From Echinarachnius parma (Eukaryota; Echinodermata; Echinoidea; Clypeasteroida; Echinarachniidae), in the NCBI GenBank assembly GCA_037951105.1, contig JBAMJV010008132.1, forward strand, positions 1-64,000: a stretch of 64,000 bases of DNA, written 5' to 3'. A program made the position numbers and the translations under genes. The notes under the pieces were generated by a model, which made no database searches, was not told the DNA's origin, and was given only the letters and a program-made list of their open reading frames with translations. Below, piece by piece: positions 22,085 to 33,125 of this stretch. Every line of letters begins with the position of its first letter. Position 1 is the stretch's first letter.

Positions 22085-23460
22085 ATGGCGGCAGGAAGCA
22101 TTGTCGATATGGAATGTAATTCTGAGGCTGGGTATATCCTCGTAGAGGACTCAAACAACCCAAGTAAAAAAAGAAAAGCCGATGATTTGAATGACTCCCC
22201 CGTTAGATTGATTGTGGAAGAGACCATCGTCTCCATCATGCCTGTTGAAAGAAACAAAAGTTTAAGTAATTTGAGCCCCCTGCTCATTGCCAAAGAAATA
22301 GACCGCGCAGCCGGTGGTCGTGTGGCCAGCGTTACAAAGGCCTATAGAGGACTAAAAATAAAGACTCATAATGTTAAACAGTACCGCGCGTTAATGAACG
22401 TCACGAGAATTGGTACGGTGGACGTACAAGCTAAATCAGGAAGCCCAGCACGGACTCTGAAGGGAGTGATCACTGGCATCGACCAGGCTCTCCCGGACGA
22501 AGAAGTGTTGGCAGCTCTCCAAGATGACGGCGTCGTTAATGCCAAGCGCATCACTAAAAAACAGAAGGGAACCTGGACCCCTACAATGGCAATTTGTTTA
22601 GATTTTAGAGGCCAGCAGTTGCCAGAATACGTATATTTGGGATACGAACGCAAACGTGTTAAAACATACGTCCCCCCGGTTGCGCGCTGTTTTCAGTGCC
22701 AAACGTTTGGCCACACGGTCGCATTTTGCCGCGCCAAACTGCGCTGCCCCACATGCAGTGCAGCGCATGAGTGGAAGGACTGCCCCAACAAGCAGTCCCC
22801 CCTCTGCGCTCACTGCGGAGGCAAACACAGCGCGGCGTTCCAGGGGTGCCCACATTTTAAAAAAGCTAAGGAGATAGGAGATAAGGAGCTCATAGGATAG
22901 CAAACAGCATTTCATATGCTGAGGCTGCTAAACAGCTCGCAAACACAACAAAGCAAGCGCCAGCACCAGCAGCGCATCCACCTACCGTTCCCCCCGCTGT
23001 GTCTAAGAACACAACCCCCGCTGTGTCTAAGAACACTACCCCCGCTGTGCCCAATAATCCAACCCCCACTGTGCCGAAGGACACAACCCCCTCTGGACCC
23101 CCAGATACAGACTCACAAACCCCAGTGACCCAAGGAAGCTCTTCACAAAAAGAGAGTAAAATTCCGACGGTACATAAATCTAAGTTTATTAATAAACCCA
23201 CACCCAAGCCAAAAACTAACTCAATGCAGACAGAAAACCCAACTCTCATTGAGCAGAACACCCAAACACCAATCCAATCTCCCCCGGAACAGGCATGCTT
23301 CAAATTGGAGCAAATGTTGGGCCTGATGGCCTTTATAATTAATAATTTGAATGAAACACACACAAAGAGTAATATAATTAAACTGGTAGTGGATGCTGCT
23401 GCGAAATGCTGTGGGATTGCCATAGATCCTAAAGCAATCCATCAAATGATTGCAGTTTAA
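22085..23460 (+). pseudogene. ORF1 nucleic-acid-binding (gag-like) protein with one frameshift
   Basis: Frame one (22085-22900) encodes 271 residues with three zinc knuckles. They are CFQCQTFGHTVAFC (C-x2-C-x4-H-x4-C), CPTCSAAHEWKDC (C-x2-C-x3-H-x4-C) and CAHCGGKHSAAFQGC (C-x2-C-x3-H-x6-C), the usual trio in ORF1 of R1/Jockey/I-type elements. It stops at a TAG at 22898. The following frame continues the protein (ISYAEAAKQLANT, then a Pro/Thr-rich segment, then LEQMLGLMAFIINN) to 23460. A single base loss between about 22885 and 22898 explains this. The intact protein would have about 455 residues and would coat the element RNA. The upstream ATG (AGTAGCATGG) is the first in the leader. Confidence 0.82.
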
Positions 23461-23655
23461 TATATATAGGATCTTTTTGGAATTATGCCTGTTTTATAAT
23501 ATATACATGTTTGTCTTTTTTGGGAGCATCAGTTATAAGCGCCTTTATAATTGCATGAGTTTGCGCCCAATTATCTGCACGCGGGTGCGTGCGGAACCAC
23601 ACATTTGTAGGGAGCCTCGTGAATGGCTCATGCTGTATTGTAAACTACTAAGAAT

Positions 23656-26600
23656 ATGAATAGAAATAAGGATATAAATGCACTCCGTATATTACAATGG
23701 AATGCAAGAAGTTTACATAGTAATGGAGATGATTTAACGCATCACCTTAGTAAATGTAATGATTTGCATCATATTTTATGCTTGCAAGAGACATGGTTAC
23801 AAGGGGACAATGTTTTTAACATTCCACATTATATTAGTTTATTAAAACCAAGAAATTCAGGAATCAGAGGAGGGTGTGCGATATTTATTCATAAGTCATT
23901 AACTTATGAAATAGTACCCTCCCCTCCTGATGATGAATATCAACAAGTTAATGTTTTTGTAAATGGTATAAAGATATCGATTATAAATTTTTATAATCCT
24001 TGTCAACATATTCAGAAAGATTATTTAGAAACATTAATAGATCCCACAATTCACCATACAATCATTTGTGGAGACTTTAATTCACACAATCCCCTTTGGG
24101 GCAGTGAAAAGAAAGATATTAATGGCTTGGTAGTCGAAGGTTTTATTGAAAAATATGATTTGGTCTGTTTAAACGATGGTACCCCCACTAGGTATAATGA
24201 AAGAAATGGTACATCTACTCATATTGATTTAACAATAATGAGTAGAGAATTAGCTTCTAAACGTTCTTGGGCTGTTTTGGAGGAGAATTGTGGCAGTGAT
24301 CACAATATAATATATTTTAAAATACAATTTAGTAGAAATCAAAATGTATATATTGAAAGTGAAGAAGAAAATAAATGGGCATATAAGAAAGCAGATTGGG
24401 ACAAATATAAGTCTGCCTTGATAAATGTAGAATTTCAAGAAAATAACGATGATGTACAAGCATTGTATGATGATTTTATTGCTCAAATAAATGTAGCAGC
24501 CAAAGAAGCTATACCTAAACAAAAGAAGTGTAAGGATATCGCACCAGTCCCATGGTGGACTCCAGAGTGCAATGAAGCTAAAAAGGAGCGTAATAAAGCT
24601 AAACGAAAAGCAGAGCGAGCTATGTTAATGGTAGACGTTAAAGATTATACTGACAAAAGAGCAACCGCCCAACGGGTTATTAGAGAAGCAAAGGATAATC
24701 ATTGGAAACATTTATGTGGTGAAGTCAATAGACACACCCCAATGGTTACCCTTTGGAAAAAAGTTAAAAGACTACAGGGTATTGTAGAAAATGATAATAA
24801 TGATAATAAGGTCCCATTGAAAATAAATGGTGTCTTTGTCAATGATGATAAAGTTAAGGCGGATGCTCTAGTCAATAATTTTGGTAATCATATGCGGATA
24901 AATGATGATAATCAAATAGAGATAGAATGTGTAAGTGATAAATATATTGACACTTGTGATGCGCTTAATGAATCCTTTTGTATAGAGGAATTAATTAATG
25001 TAATAAAACACATTAAAAATAGCGCACCAGGGTTAGATATGATAGGTAAACAATTATTAGAAAATCTTCCTGTAAATTGTATACGACAGATGTTGCATAT
25101 TTATAATATGATATGGGAATTAGGTATTATACCTACATCTTGGCTACATGCTGTAGTGATACCTATTCGGAAAATGAATAAGGAATTTGGCTCAGTAGGC
25201 TCCTATAGACCAATTTCATTAACCTCAGTTTTGAGTAAAATAATGGAAAAAATGATAGTCAATAGGCTTGCGAGACAGATTAAAAAAGATAATTTGTTGG
25301 ATTATGCACAGACTGGATTTGTAGAAGGTAGAAGAGGAATGGATAATTTATTACGATTAGAAAGAGACATTATAAAAGGATTCGCGGGAAATGAATATAC
25401 GAGTTGTATATTTATGGATTTTGCTAAGGCTTTCGATACAGTCTGGAGGGATGGCCTTTTGGTGAAATTAAAAAGTATGGGTTTTGTTGGAAAGGTATAT
25501 AATTGGATAGTAGCCTTTCTTGGAAAAAGACTCATTCAGGTGAGAGTTGGTAAGGAGCTGTCTGAGCCATTCATAACTACACGAGGTTTGCCTCAGGGCA
25601 GTGTCATAAGCCCTGTATTATTTAATTTGTATATGCATGACTTAGTGAAAGTATGCAAAGCCCCTACGGCAATATACGCAGATGATGTAGTGTTTTGGAT
25701 GAGGAACAAAGATGTTGACTCATTACAAAATCAACTACAAATAGAAACAAATAATGTCGTAGAATGGTGTAGTAAATGGAAATTGAAGGTGTCCATAGAC
25801 AAAACATGTATTATGACATTCACGAAAAGAAGAAAAGAATGTACATTAAATATTAAAATAAATGATGTGCAATTGCAGAATGTACATGAATATGAGTACT
25901 TAGGAATGAGTCTTGATACTAAGTTAACATGGAAACCCCATGTGGAAAAAATGATAATTAAATGTAAAAAAAGGATAAATTTCCTAAGATGTATATCGGG
26001 TGGTAACTGGGGACCTGACTCTAAAATACTCTTGATTTTATATAAAACTTTAGTACGTTCTATACTAGAGTATGGCTGCGAGGTATACGAAGCTGCCCCA
26101 GTTACTACCCTTGCAAAAGTCAATTCGGTACAATATTTGGGCCTGAAGACTGCTACAGGGGCACTCCATGGTACCGCCCTAGCAGCTCTTCAGGTCATTT
26201 GTAATGAACCCCCATTAGATATACAAAGAGCAATGAAAATTGATAAATATAAATGCTATATACAGAGTACTGGAAATGATAAGCTTAAATATGATATACT
26301 CGAACCTTGCTGGCAGGATGAGGTTATTAAGTTAATGGATGAAAGGCGCACGCCGAAACCATTATTGTTACGTACAAATAATGAAAATATGAAAATTCAA
26401 CAAAATGTTGATTTTGCGATCCCATTTTGGCACCTCTCAGTACCTCTCATTGATACAACAATACACGATGCCTGCAGGGTGAAAGATAGTATACATTTGA
26501 AAAAACAAATATCCATGGATAAAATAAATGTTACATGGAATGATATGTTGCATATATACACTGACGGGTCAAAGGACCCAGATACTGATAATACATCGTC

Positions 26601-27390
26601 AGCGGTATATATTCCATATTATGATGTTAAAATAAAAAAGAAAATATCTCCAGTATCTGTATGTAGAGCGGAGCAGGCTGCCATTTTATTGGCGCTTGAA
26701 TGGCTGGAAGATTTCCGGCCTGCATCCTCCATTATTCTTACAGACTCTTTAAGTACATTGTTGTTAATTGAAAATAATTGTTGGAATTGTGATTCTAACA
26801 TTATTAAAGAAATTGTGTTTAAATATACTCAATTGAGAAATCGAGGACATACTATAATGTTAGCGTGGATACCATCTCATTGCGGTATTGAAGGCAATGA
26901 GATGGCTGACACTTTAGCAAAAGAAGCCTTGTCTAATGTAAATATAGATATGCAAATTTTATTGAACCTGCAGGAATGCACATCATATTATAAACATAAA
27001 TTTATGGAAATGTGGCAACGCAGATGGACAACGCATACTCACGGGAGATCTCTATATTACTTAGAACCAACCGTTGGGAGTGCCCATTTTATGCAGTTTA
27101 AATGCCGACGCAATGAAGTATTATATTATAGATTAAGATTGGGACAGACATTATTACCCGATTATCGTTTTAATATGGGGTATGTACCACACAATCTGTG
27201 TGAAACATGTCATATTGTGGATAACATATCTCACTATTTATTATATTGTATTAAATATAATGTGGAAAGATACTCTCTTAAAAGAGATATGAAGGTGAAG
27301 GATCTCACTATAAAAGATATATTTAAGCCAGATAATTTCAGTTATCTGATTAAATTTATTAAACATACTGGTAAGTATGATACACTATAA
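23656..27390 (+). CDS. ORF2: endonuclease–reverse transcriptase–RNase H polyprotein, intact
   Basis: The product has 1244 residues without interruption. Residues 1-225 form an apurinic-type endonuclease: QWNARS, LQET, GDFNSHNPLWG near 139, HIDLTI and SDHN near 214, which are the metal and catalytic positions. RT follows: YRPISLTSVLSK, QTGFVEGRRG, motif A FAKAFDTVW near 588, PQGSVISP near 645, YADD near 674 and a thumb (YLGMSLDTKLTW). RNase H spans about 965-1090 with YTDGS (D), AEQAA (E), LTDSLS (D) and HCGIEGNEMAD (H and D). A zinc-like motif CETCHIVDNISHYLLYC lies near 1182. Every catalytic residue I know of is present, so the enzyme could be active. It would nick the target site and copy the element RNA there. 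It starts at the first ATG after a 195-bp gap from ORF1. Confidence 0.93.
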   Translation: MNRNKDINALRILQWNARSLHSNGDDLTHHLSKCNDLHHILCLQETWLQGDNVFNIPHYISLLKPRNSGIRGGCAIFIHKSLTYEIVPSPPDDEYQQVNVFVNGIKISIINFYNPCQHIQKDYLETLIDPTIHHTIICGDFNSHNPLWGSEKKDINGLVVEGFIEKYDLVCLNDGTPTRYNERNGTSTHIDLTIMSRELASKRSWAVLEENCGSDHNIIYFKIQFSRNQNVYIESEEENKWAYKKADWDKYKSALINVEFQENNDDVQALYDDFIAQINVAAKEAIPKQKKCKDIAPVPWWTPECNEAKKERNKAKRKAERAMLMVDVKDYTDKRATAQRVIREAKDNHWKHLCGEVNRHTPMVTLWKKVKRLQGIVENDNNDNKVPLKINGVFVNDDKVKADALVNNFGNHMRINDDNQIEIECVSDKYIDTCDALNESFCIEELINVIKHIKNSAPGLDMIGKQLLENLPVNCIRQMLHIYNMIWELGIIPTSWLHAVVIPIRKMNKEFGSVGSYRPISLTSVLSKIMEKMIVNRLARQIKKDNLLDYAQTGFVEGRRGMDNLLRLERDIIKGFAGNEYTSCIFMDFAKAFDTVWRDGLLVKLKSMGFVGKVYNWIVAFLGKRLIQVRVGKELSEPFITTRGLPQGSVISPVLFNLYMHDLVKVCKAPTAIYADDVVFWMRNKDVDSLQNQLQIETNNVVEWCSKWKLKVSIDKTCIMTFTKRRKECTLNIKINDVQLQNVHEYEYLGMSLDTKLTWKPHVEKMIIKCKKRINFLRCISGGNWGPDSKILLILYKTLVRSILEYGCEVYEAAPVTTLAKVNSVQYLGLKTATGALHGTALAALQVICNEPPLDIQRAMKIDKYKCYIQSTGNDKLKYDILEPCWQDEVIKLMDERRTPKPLLLRTNNENMKIQQNVDFAIPFWHLSVPLIDTTIHDACRVKDSIHLKKQISMDKINVTWNDMLHIYTDGSKDPDTDNTSSAVYIPYYDVKIKKKISPVSVCRAEQAAILLALEWLEDFRPASSIILTDSLSTLLLIENNCWNCDSNIIKEIVFKYTQLRNRGHTIMLAWIPSHCGIEGNEMADTLAKEALSNVNIDMQILLNLQECTSYYKHKFMEMWQRRWTTHTHGRSLYYLEPTVGSAHFMQFKCRRNEVLYYRLRLGQTLLPDYRFNMGYVPHNLCETCHIVDNISHYLLYCIKYNVERYSLKRDMKVKDLTIKDIFKPDNFSYLIKFIKHTGKYDTL

Positions 27391-27412
27391 TTTGTTATAA
27401 TAGAGTAAGACG

Positions 27413-28800
27413 TGATTGACAAGATGGGCGCGCGGGTGCGTACCCACTGTCTCACACGCCTTTGTTCTATTGGTTATAATTAATGTATAGATTAGAAGAT
27501 AACATAATGTACTTATGTTATTATAATTAAACACTTTTTAGGTTGGCGTTTGAAAATAAATTGATATAATAGTTTTTCTTTTATTATATTATTAATTATA
27601 TATAAATAGATTACTATGCATCCGACGGTGATCATAGCGGGCCACAGCCTAATCGCCAGACTGGCCATGTATGGTCTTAACATGGGACTTCACACCGACA
27701 CCGTCCGCTATATGGGCATCCCAGGCGCCACCATCAGCCGGATACGGGCCCCCCTCCTACGTGCCGCACGAGAGGACAACCCGAAGGCCATTATTCTCCA
27801 AATCGGCGGAAACGACATCGGGGACAGGACCGCCGACCCAGCCGTGGTCGCGGCCGAATTAAAAGGCCTGGTCGAGGAAATTAACATCGCCTCGCCGTCG
27901 ACCACGGTGGTGGTCCTGTCCCTGCTCGAGCGCCTTAGAACAAGACGACACGACTGCCCCGTCCGGGAGTACAACCGGAGGGTGCGGCTAATCAATGGAG
28001 TGGTTCCAATACTCCATCGACCATATTTTGGAACCACAAAAACTCCAGATTAGCCAACCCCTTCGCGGAGTACTGCCCGGACGGGGTGCACTTCAAAAAT
28101 CAAAAAAAGTACTATAAATCTGTGAAAGGAGCGATCCTTAAATCTGAATATTCATAGACAAAATTCGTCTATGACTGTAAAAGAACACATGCGTTTCTTT
28201 GTATATATAGAATGTGCAGGTGTACAATATCATAATTAATACAAATACATATATATTATATATATTGTCCTCAGATTGGGCGCGGGTGCGTGCAATCTGC
28301 TGACAAGAAGTGTAATAACAATATTATTGGTACTTACATTAATTTGAACGCAATTGTGTTCATACACTAGTTAAAAATTGTAATAAATTAAATATATTAT
28401 TATAGATACATTTATATTTAATAGTTGTCAATAAATTACATTTATCTCAGACCGAGCGCGGGTGCGTTTAATCTGATGATAATATGTTCACTATATAGTA
28501 GTATACACAAGCTGTAGTACGCTCTGACTGTAAAAAGAGCACATGTGGTTTATTTGTATATATAGATAGTGTACGTGTACAATATTATAATTAATATAAA
28601 AAATATATATATATATATTGATATTGATATATACTATCATCAGATTTGTATTAGGCCGAACGCGGGTGCGTCCGTACTAATAATGATTTAGAAGGCATAC
28701 ACCCTTGTAAATGTATATTATAGATACAAATACAGAGATACATATAGTTGTAGATAGAGTAGCCTCTTGTCAGACCGAGCGCGGGTGCGTCCGGTGTGAT
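27413..28800 (+). repeat. Array of hairpins with constant loop, copy 2 (first part)
   Basis: Loops of GCGCGGGTGCGT type occur near 27431, 28280, 28457, 28661 and 28778. Their stems differ from one another: GACA/TGTC with TGGG/CCCA, CAGATTG/CAATCTG, CAGA/TCTG, TATTAG/CTAATA and TCA/TGA with ACCG/CGGT. The array resumes at 33342-35140, after the CAACGTTGG insertion. Confidence 0.78.
27616..28157 (+). pseudogene. ORF3: SGNH/GDSL-type hydrolase, 7-bp deletion in copy 2
   Basis: The frame 27616-28053 has IAGHSL, GGNDIGD and the central helix region. It then leaves the family after VVPIL, because 7 bp (GTTATCT in copy 1) are missing near 28011. The original frame resumes with PDGVHF near 28078 and ends at 28155-28157. 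Restoring length would give about 182 residues; this is inferred by comparison with copies 1 and 3. The gap from ORF2 is 225 bp. A GC-rich codon style sets it apart from the AT-rich ORF2, suggesting a different origin or different constraint. Role unknown; an esterase acting on lipid or acetyl groups is only a family-based guess. Confidence 0.78.
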
Positions 28801-30222
28801 GATACTACTCTAGAAGGCTCACGAGCTATTTAAATGTGTAATATAGATATACATATATTGTTATATACAAATACTATAGTCATGATGATAATGCCATAAG
28901 AAGGCATACAATTTGACTGAAAATGTATGTTCATAGGTACCTGCCCAGGTAGCAAGCCAACGTTGGTCCAACGTTGGACCAACGTTGTCCAATTTTTTCG
29001 GCAACGTTGGTCCAACAGTGTCCGGCAACGTTGGACCAACGTTGCTTGCGTACGCCCAAACAACGCTGCTCCAACGTTGGCGAAAACAAAATACCAACGT
29101 TGGATCAACGTTGGTCCATCGTTGGAAAGTTGTCATTTGTCAACGTTGGACCAACGCTTTTCCAACGTTGATCCAAGGTTGGTATTTTGTATTCGCCAAC
29201 GTTGGAGCAGCGTTGGTTGGGCGTACGCAAACGTTGATCCAACGTCAAAGCAACATGTGTCCAACAAGCATCCACCATATTTCCAACAAGCATCCAACAT
29301 GTCTCCAACACTCATCCAACAAGCATCCAACATGTCTCCAACAAGCATCCAACATGTCTCCAACAAGCATCCAACGTTGGTCCAGCGTAATTCACCAACA
29401 TTTCTCCAACGTTGGTCCAACGTTGGTCCAACGTTGATCCAACGTTGGTCCAACGTTGGTCCAACATTGGACCAACGTCTCACCGTACTAAAAAAATTAA
29501 ATTAATATTCATATGACACGCCTATTGGTGATATCTAGAACATCCTATCCTAGCTTTCCCTTTACCTAAGACAAACCCTAACCCTATTCCTAGTCCTATT
29601 CCTATCCATATAGTCCTATTCCTATTCCTACACTCACTACATCTACATCATCCACTCAGCTTTATATAACCTAGCTTCTGTGTTAATATTTGTTTGATGG
29701 TTGGTATTTCGATAAAGTTGAATGTTTGGATAAAGTTTTAAGAATTTACACAAATACATCATGGAAACAAACCTTTAGAATGTTTTTGTAGATAAATAAC
29801 TTACATATATTTCAAATAATGAGTAAATAATAACATTGGATTCATTCTGAACAATCAAATAACATGATTATTAATGCTTTTTGCAGTCAATGATAACCAC
29901 TCATGAATATTCATGAATAATAACCAACGTTCATCCAACGTTGAACCAACGTTGATCCAACGATGGCATACATCCTGCTTTCAGCAGCTAATTTTAAATC
30001 CTTTTATTATGCAAGGGGGTTTTGACCACCTGTGCTAGGGGTAAACAAATTACCTTTTCTAACATAACAGCTACATGTAGTGAACAACAGATGTGAAATG
30101 TTGGATTCTCGTTGGATTAACGAACGTTTCACTGTGGGTTACCAATGTCGATCCAACGTTGCTCTAACGAGATTGTCCAACCTCCATTTCACTTTGAGTT
30201 ACCGATGTTGATCCATCGTTGG

Positions 30223-31253
30223 TGTTGTAATATAATACAAGTAGGCGAAATGCCATGTGTAACTCTGGCATAACAATAATAAATACTGGTAAATTACAAA
30301 CTTGAGTGTCAGGGTAGACTACCCGACACCCAGAAGATGGAACCAGGGGATTATTCTGCCCCTTTCGTACGGTTGTCATCCCCTATGTAAGACCGACATT
30401 TACCTTAATGCAAAATGGTTTAACGTGCTAGTGCCAGGGTGGACTACCCAACGCCTAGATGATACCAAGGGATTATTCTGCCCTAAATGGTATTCATCTC
30501 TATCACAAATCTAATCTATCCGGGGGTCTGAGACGTCGAAGTGGGTAGCGCCTGTCACGTTCTTGCGAGGGCGGCTTCACCTCACTCCAGCACGCTTCTG
30601 GGACCTCCGTTTCCTCGTTTACTGGAACATGGATGTTACCTTCAGGTGCGCGACGCTTCTTTAGATGATGTCTGTTCCGGCGATATACCGCCCACCTTTC
30701 TCACTCTGGATGTGGTACGAGCGGGGCGTTGAATCTTGAGTTGTCACTACGCCAGGTTTCCATTCTTTTCCCACTTGGTAGTACACACGTTCTCCAGACT
30801 TCAACACCGGCAGCGACTTGGCACCCTGGTCATAGTATCGCTTCTGCCTCTTCTGGAGCTCTTTCTTCCTACTAGCTATGCACCGTTGATAACGAACAGT
30901 ACAGTTCTCAATAAAGCGTTTTCTGGATGGTATATCCGGTCACACATCAACCGTGAAGCTCGCCTCCCAAAATGGATTCAAATTAGCATTTCTACAACAC
31001 AGGTCATGGCGAATCGAATCAGACATACAGTCACTTTCACTTCAGACACCATGTTGTAATATAATACAAGTAGGCACACGAGTATAGTTGAAAGCTTACT
31101 TTATTAACTGCTTGTAGATCGATGGCCCAACTCATACATGGTTTCTTGACACCGTCCCGATAATATCATTACATATCGATCCTATATGGTAATTCACCGG
31201 GGATGGCGCACTTCTATTTATGATTGTAATTCTACTTGAGTCCACTCATTACT
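30223..31253 (-). mobile_element. Internally deleted Ty3/Gypsy LTR retrotransposon
   Basis: It is inserted in the CAACGTTGG array with a 5-bp duplication GTTGG (30218-30222, 31254-31258). In minus orientation the LTR occupies about 31253-31052, ends …TATTACAACA and contains AATAAAG. A primer-binding site TGGTGTCTGAAGTG (31051-31038) follows at once. Then comes a relic of the integrase C-terminus, and only the last 24 bp of the second LTR (30246-30223). Most of gag and pol is missing, so it cannot move by itself. Confidence 0.75.
30489..30920 (-). pseudogene. Integrase C-terminal remnant of the Gypsy element
   Basis: The minus-strand frame reads KKELQKRQKRYYDQGAKSL, then GERVYYQVGKEWKPGVV and TPRSYHIQ. 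These are hallmarks of the GPY/F-type region at the end of Ty3/Gypsy integrases. A frameshift just before the Arg-Asn-Arg-His segment separates it from the downstream tail (KKRRAPEG…, ending near RRLRPPDRL). Confidence 0.7.
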
Positions 31254-31258
31254 GTTGG

Positions 31259-33125
31259 TCTATAACGAGATTGTCCAACGTCTTTTTCACTGTGAGTTAC
31301 CGATGTTGATCCAACGAGATCGTCCAACGTCTTTTTCACTGCTAATTACCGATGTTGATCCAACGTTGGTCCAACGAGATTGTCCAACGTCTTTTTCACT
31401 GCGAGGTACCGATGTTGATCCAACGTTGGTCCAACAAGATTGTCCAACGTCTTTTTCACTGCGAGTTACCGATGTTGGTCCAGCGTTGCTCCAACGAGAT
31501 TGTCCAACGTCAATTTCACTGCGAGTTACCGATGTTGGTCCACCGTTGGTCCAACGAGATTGTCCAACGTCCATTTCACTGCGAGTTACCGATGTTGGTC
31601 CAACGTTGGTCCAACGAGATTGTCCAACGTCTTCTTCACTGCGAGTTACCGATGTTGGTCCAACGTTGGTCCAACAAGATTGTACAACGTCCATTTTACT
31701 GCGAATTACCGATGTTGGTCCAACGTTGGGCTAACGAGATTGTCCAACGTCTTTTTCACTGCGAGTTACTGATGTTGGTCCAACGTTGGTCCAACGAGAT
31801 TGTCCAACGTCTTTTTCACTGCGAGTTACCGATGTTGATCCAACGTTGGTCCAACGAGATTGTCCAACGACTATTTCACTGCAAGTTACCGATGTTGGTG
31901 CAACGTTGGTCCAACGAGATTGTACAACGTCCATTTTACTGCGAATTACCGATGTTGGTCCAACGTTGGGCTAACGAGATTGTCCAACGTCTTTTTCACT
32001 GCGAGTTACTGATGTTGGTCCAACGTTGGTCCAACGAGATTGTCCAACGTCTTTTTCACTGCGAGTTACCGATGTTGATCCAACGTTGGTCCAACGAGAT
32101 TGTCCAACGACTATTTCACTGCAAGTTACCGATGTTGGTGCAACGTTGGTCCAACGAGATTGTCCAACGTCCATTTCACTGCGAGTTACCGGTGTTGGTC
32201 CAACGTTGGTCCAACAAGATTGTACAACGTCCATTTCACTGCGAGTTATCGATGTTGGGCTAACGAGATTGTCCAACGTCTTTTTCACTGCGAGTTACCG
32301 ATGTTGGTCCAACGTTAGTCCAACGAGATTGTCCAACGTCCATTTCACTGCGAGTTACCGATGTTGGTCCAACGTTGGTCCAACGAGATTGTCCGACGTC
32401 TTTTTCACTGCGAGTTACCGATGTTGGTCCAACGTTGGTCCAACAAGATTGTCCAACGTCCATTTCACTGCGAGTTACCGATGTTGGTCCAACGTTGGTC
32501 CAACGAGATTGTCCGACGTCTTTTTCACTGCGAGTTACCGATGTTGGTCCAACGTTGGTCCAACAAGATTGTCCAACGTCCATTTCACTGCGAGTTACCG
32601 ATGTTGGTCCAATGTTGGTCCAACGAGATTGTCCAACGTCTTTTTCACTGCGAGTTACCGATGTTGGTCCAACGTTGGTCCAACGAGATTGTCCAACGTC
32701 TTTTTCACTGCGAGTTACCGATGTTGATCCAACGTTGGTCCAACAAGATTGTCCAACGTCCATTTCACTGCGAGTTACCGATGTTGGTCCAATGTGGGTC
32801 CAACAAGATTGTCCAACGTCTTTTTCACTGCGAGTTACCGATGTTGGTCCAACGTTGGTCCAACGAGATTGTCCAACGTCTTTTTCACTGCGAGTTACCG
32901 ATGTTGATCCAACGTTAGTCCAACGAAATTGTCCAACGTCTATTTCACTGCGAGTTAACGATGTTGATCCAACGTTGGTCCAACGAGATTGTCCAACGTA
33001 CATTTCACTGCGAGTTACCGATGTTGGTCCAACGTTGGTCCAACGAGATTGTCCAACTTCTTTTTCACTGCGAGTTACCGATGTTGGTCCAACGTTGATC
33101 CAACGAGATTGTCCAACGTCCAACG
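31259..33125 (+). repeat. 60-bp satellite array (about 31 copies)
   Basis: A 60-bp unit (ACGAGATTGTCCAACGTC…CACTGCGAGTTACCGATGTT…) repeats without length drift across most of the span. One shortened copy lies near 32255. Larger duplications are visible: 31681-31920 equals 31921-32160 (240 bp) and 32341-32460 equals 32461-32580 (120 bp). Because 60 is divisible by three, long open frames appear in several frames on both strands; they are by-products. Confidence 0.92.

Noticed and set aside
22850..22900. Programmed frameshift in ORF1 at TTTTAAAAAAG
   Set aside because: The downstream frame has two stops before 22885, so the switch must occur later (22885-22898), away from the slippery run. A simple one-base loss is the better explanation.
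22890..23423. Antisense frame opposite ORF1 (177 codons)
   Set aside because: It is a low-complexity shadow of the Pro/Thr-rich segment of ORF1.
29570..29640. Telomere-like CCCTAACCCTA
   Set aside because: There are only two units, followed by irregular CCTATTC words; no telomeric array.
31259..33125. CRISPR-like regular array
   Set aside because: Units are contiguous with no unique spacers, lie inside a transposon, and the sequence is eukaryotic.
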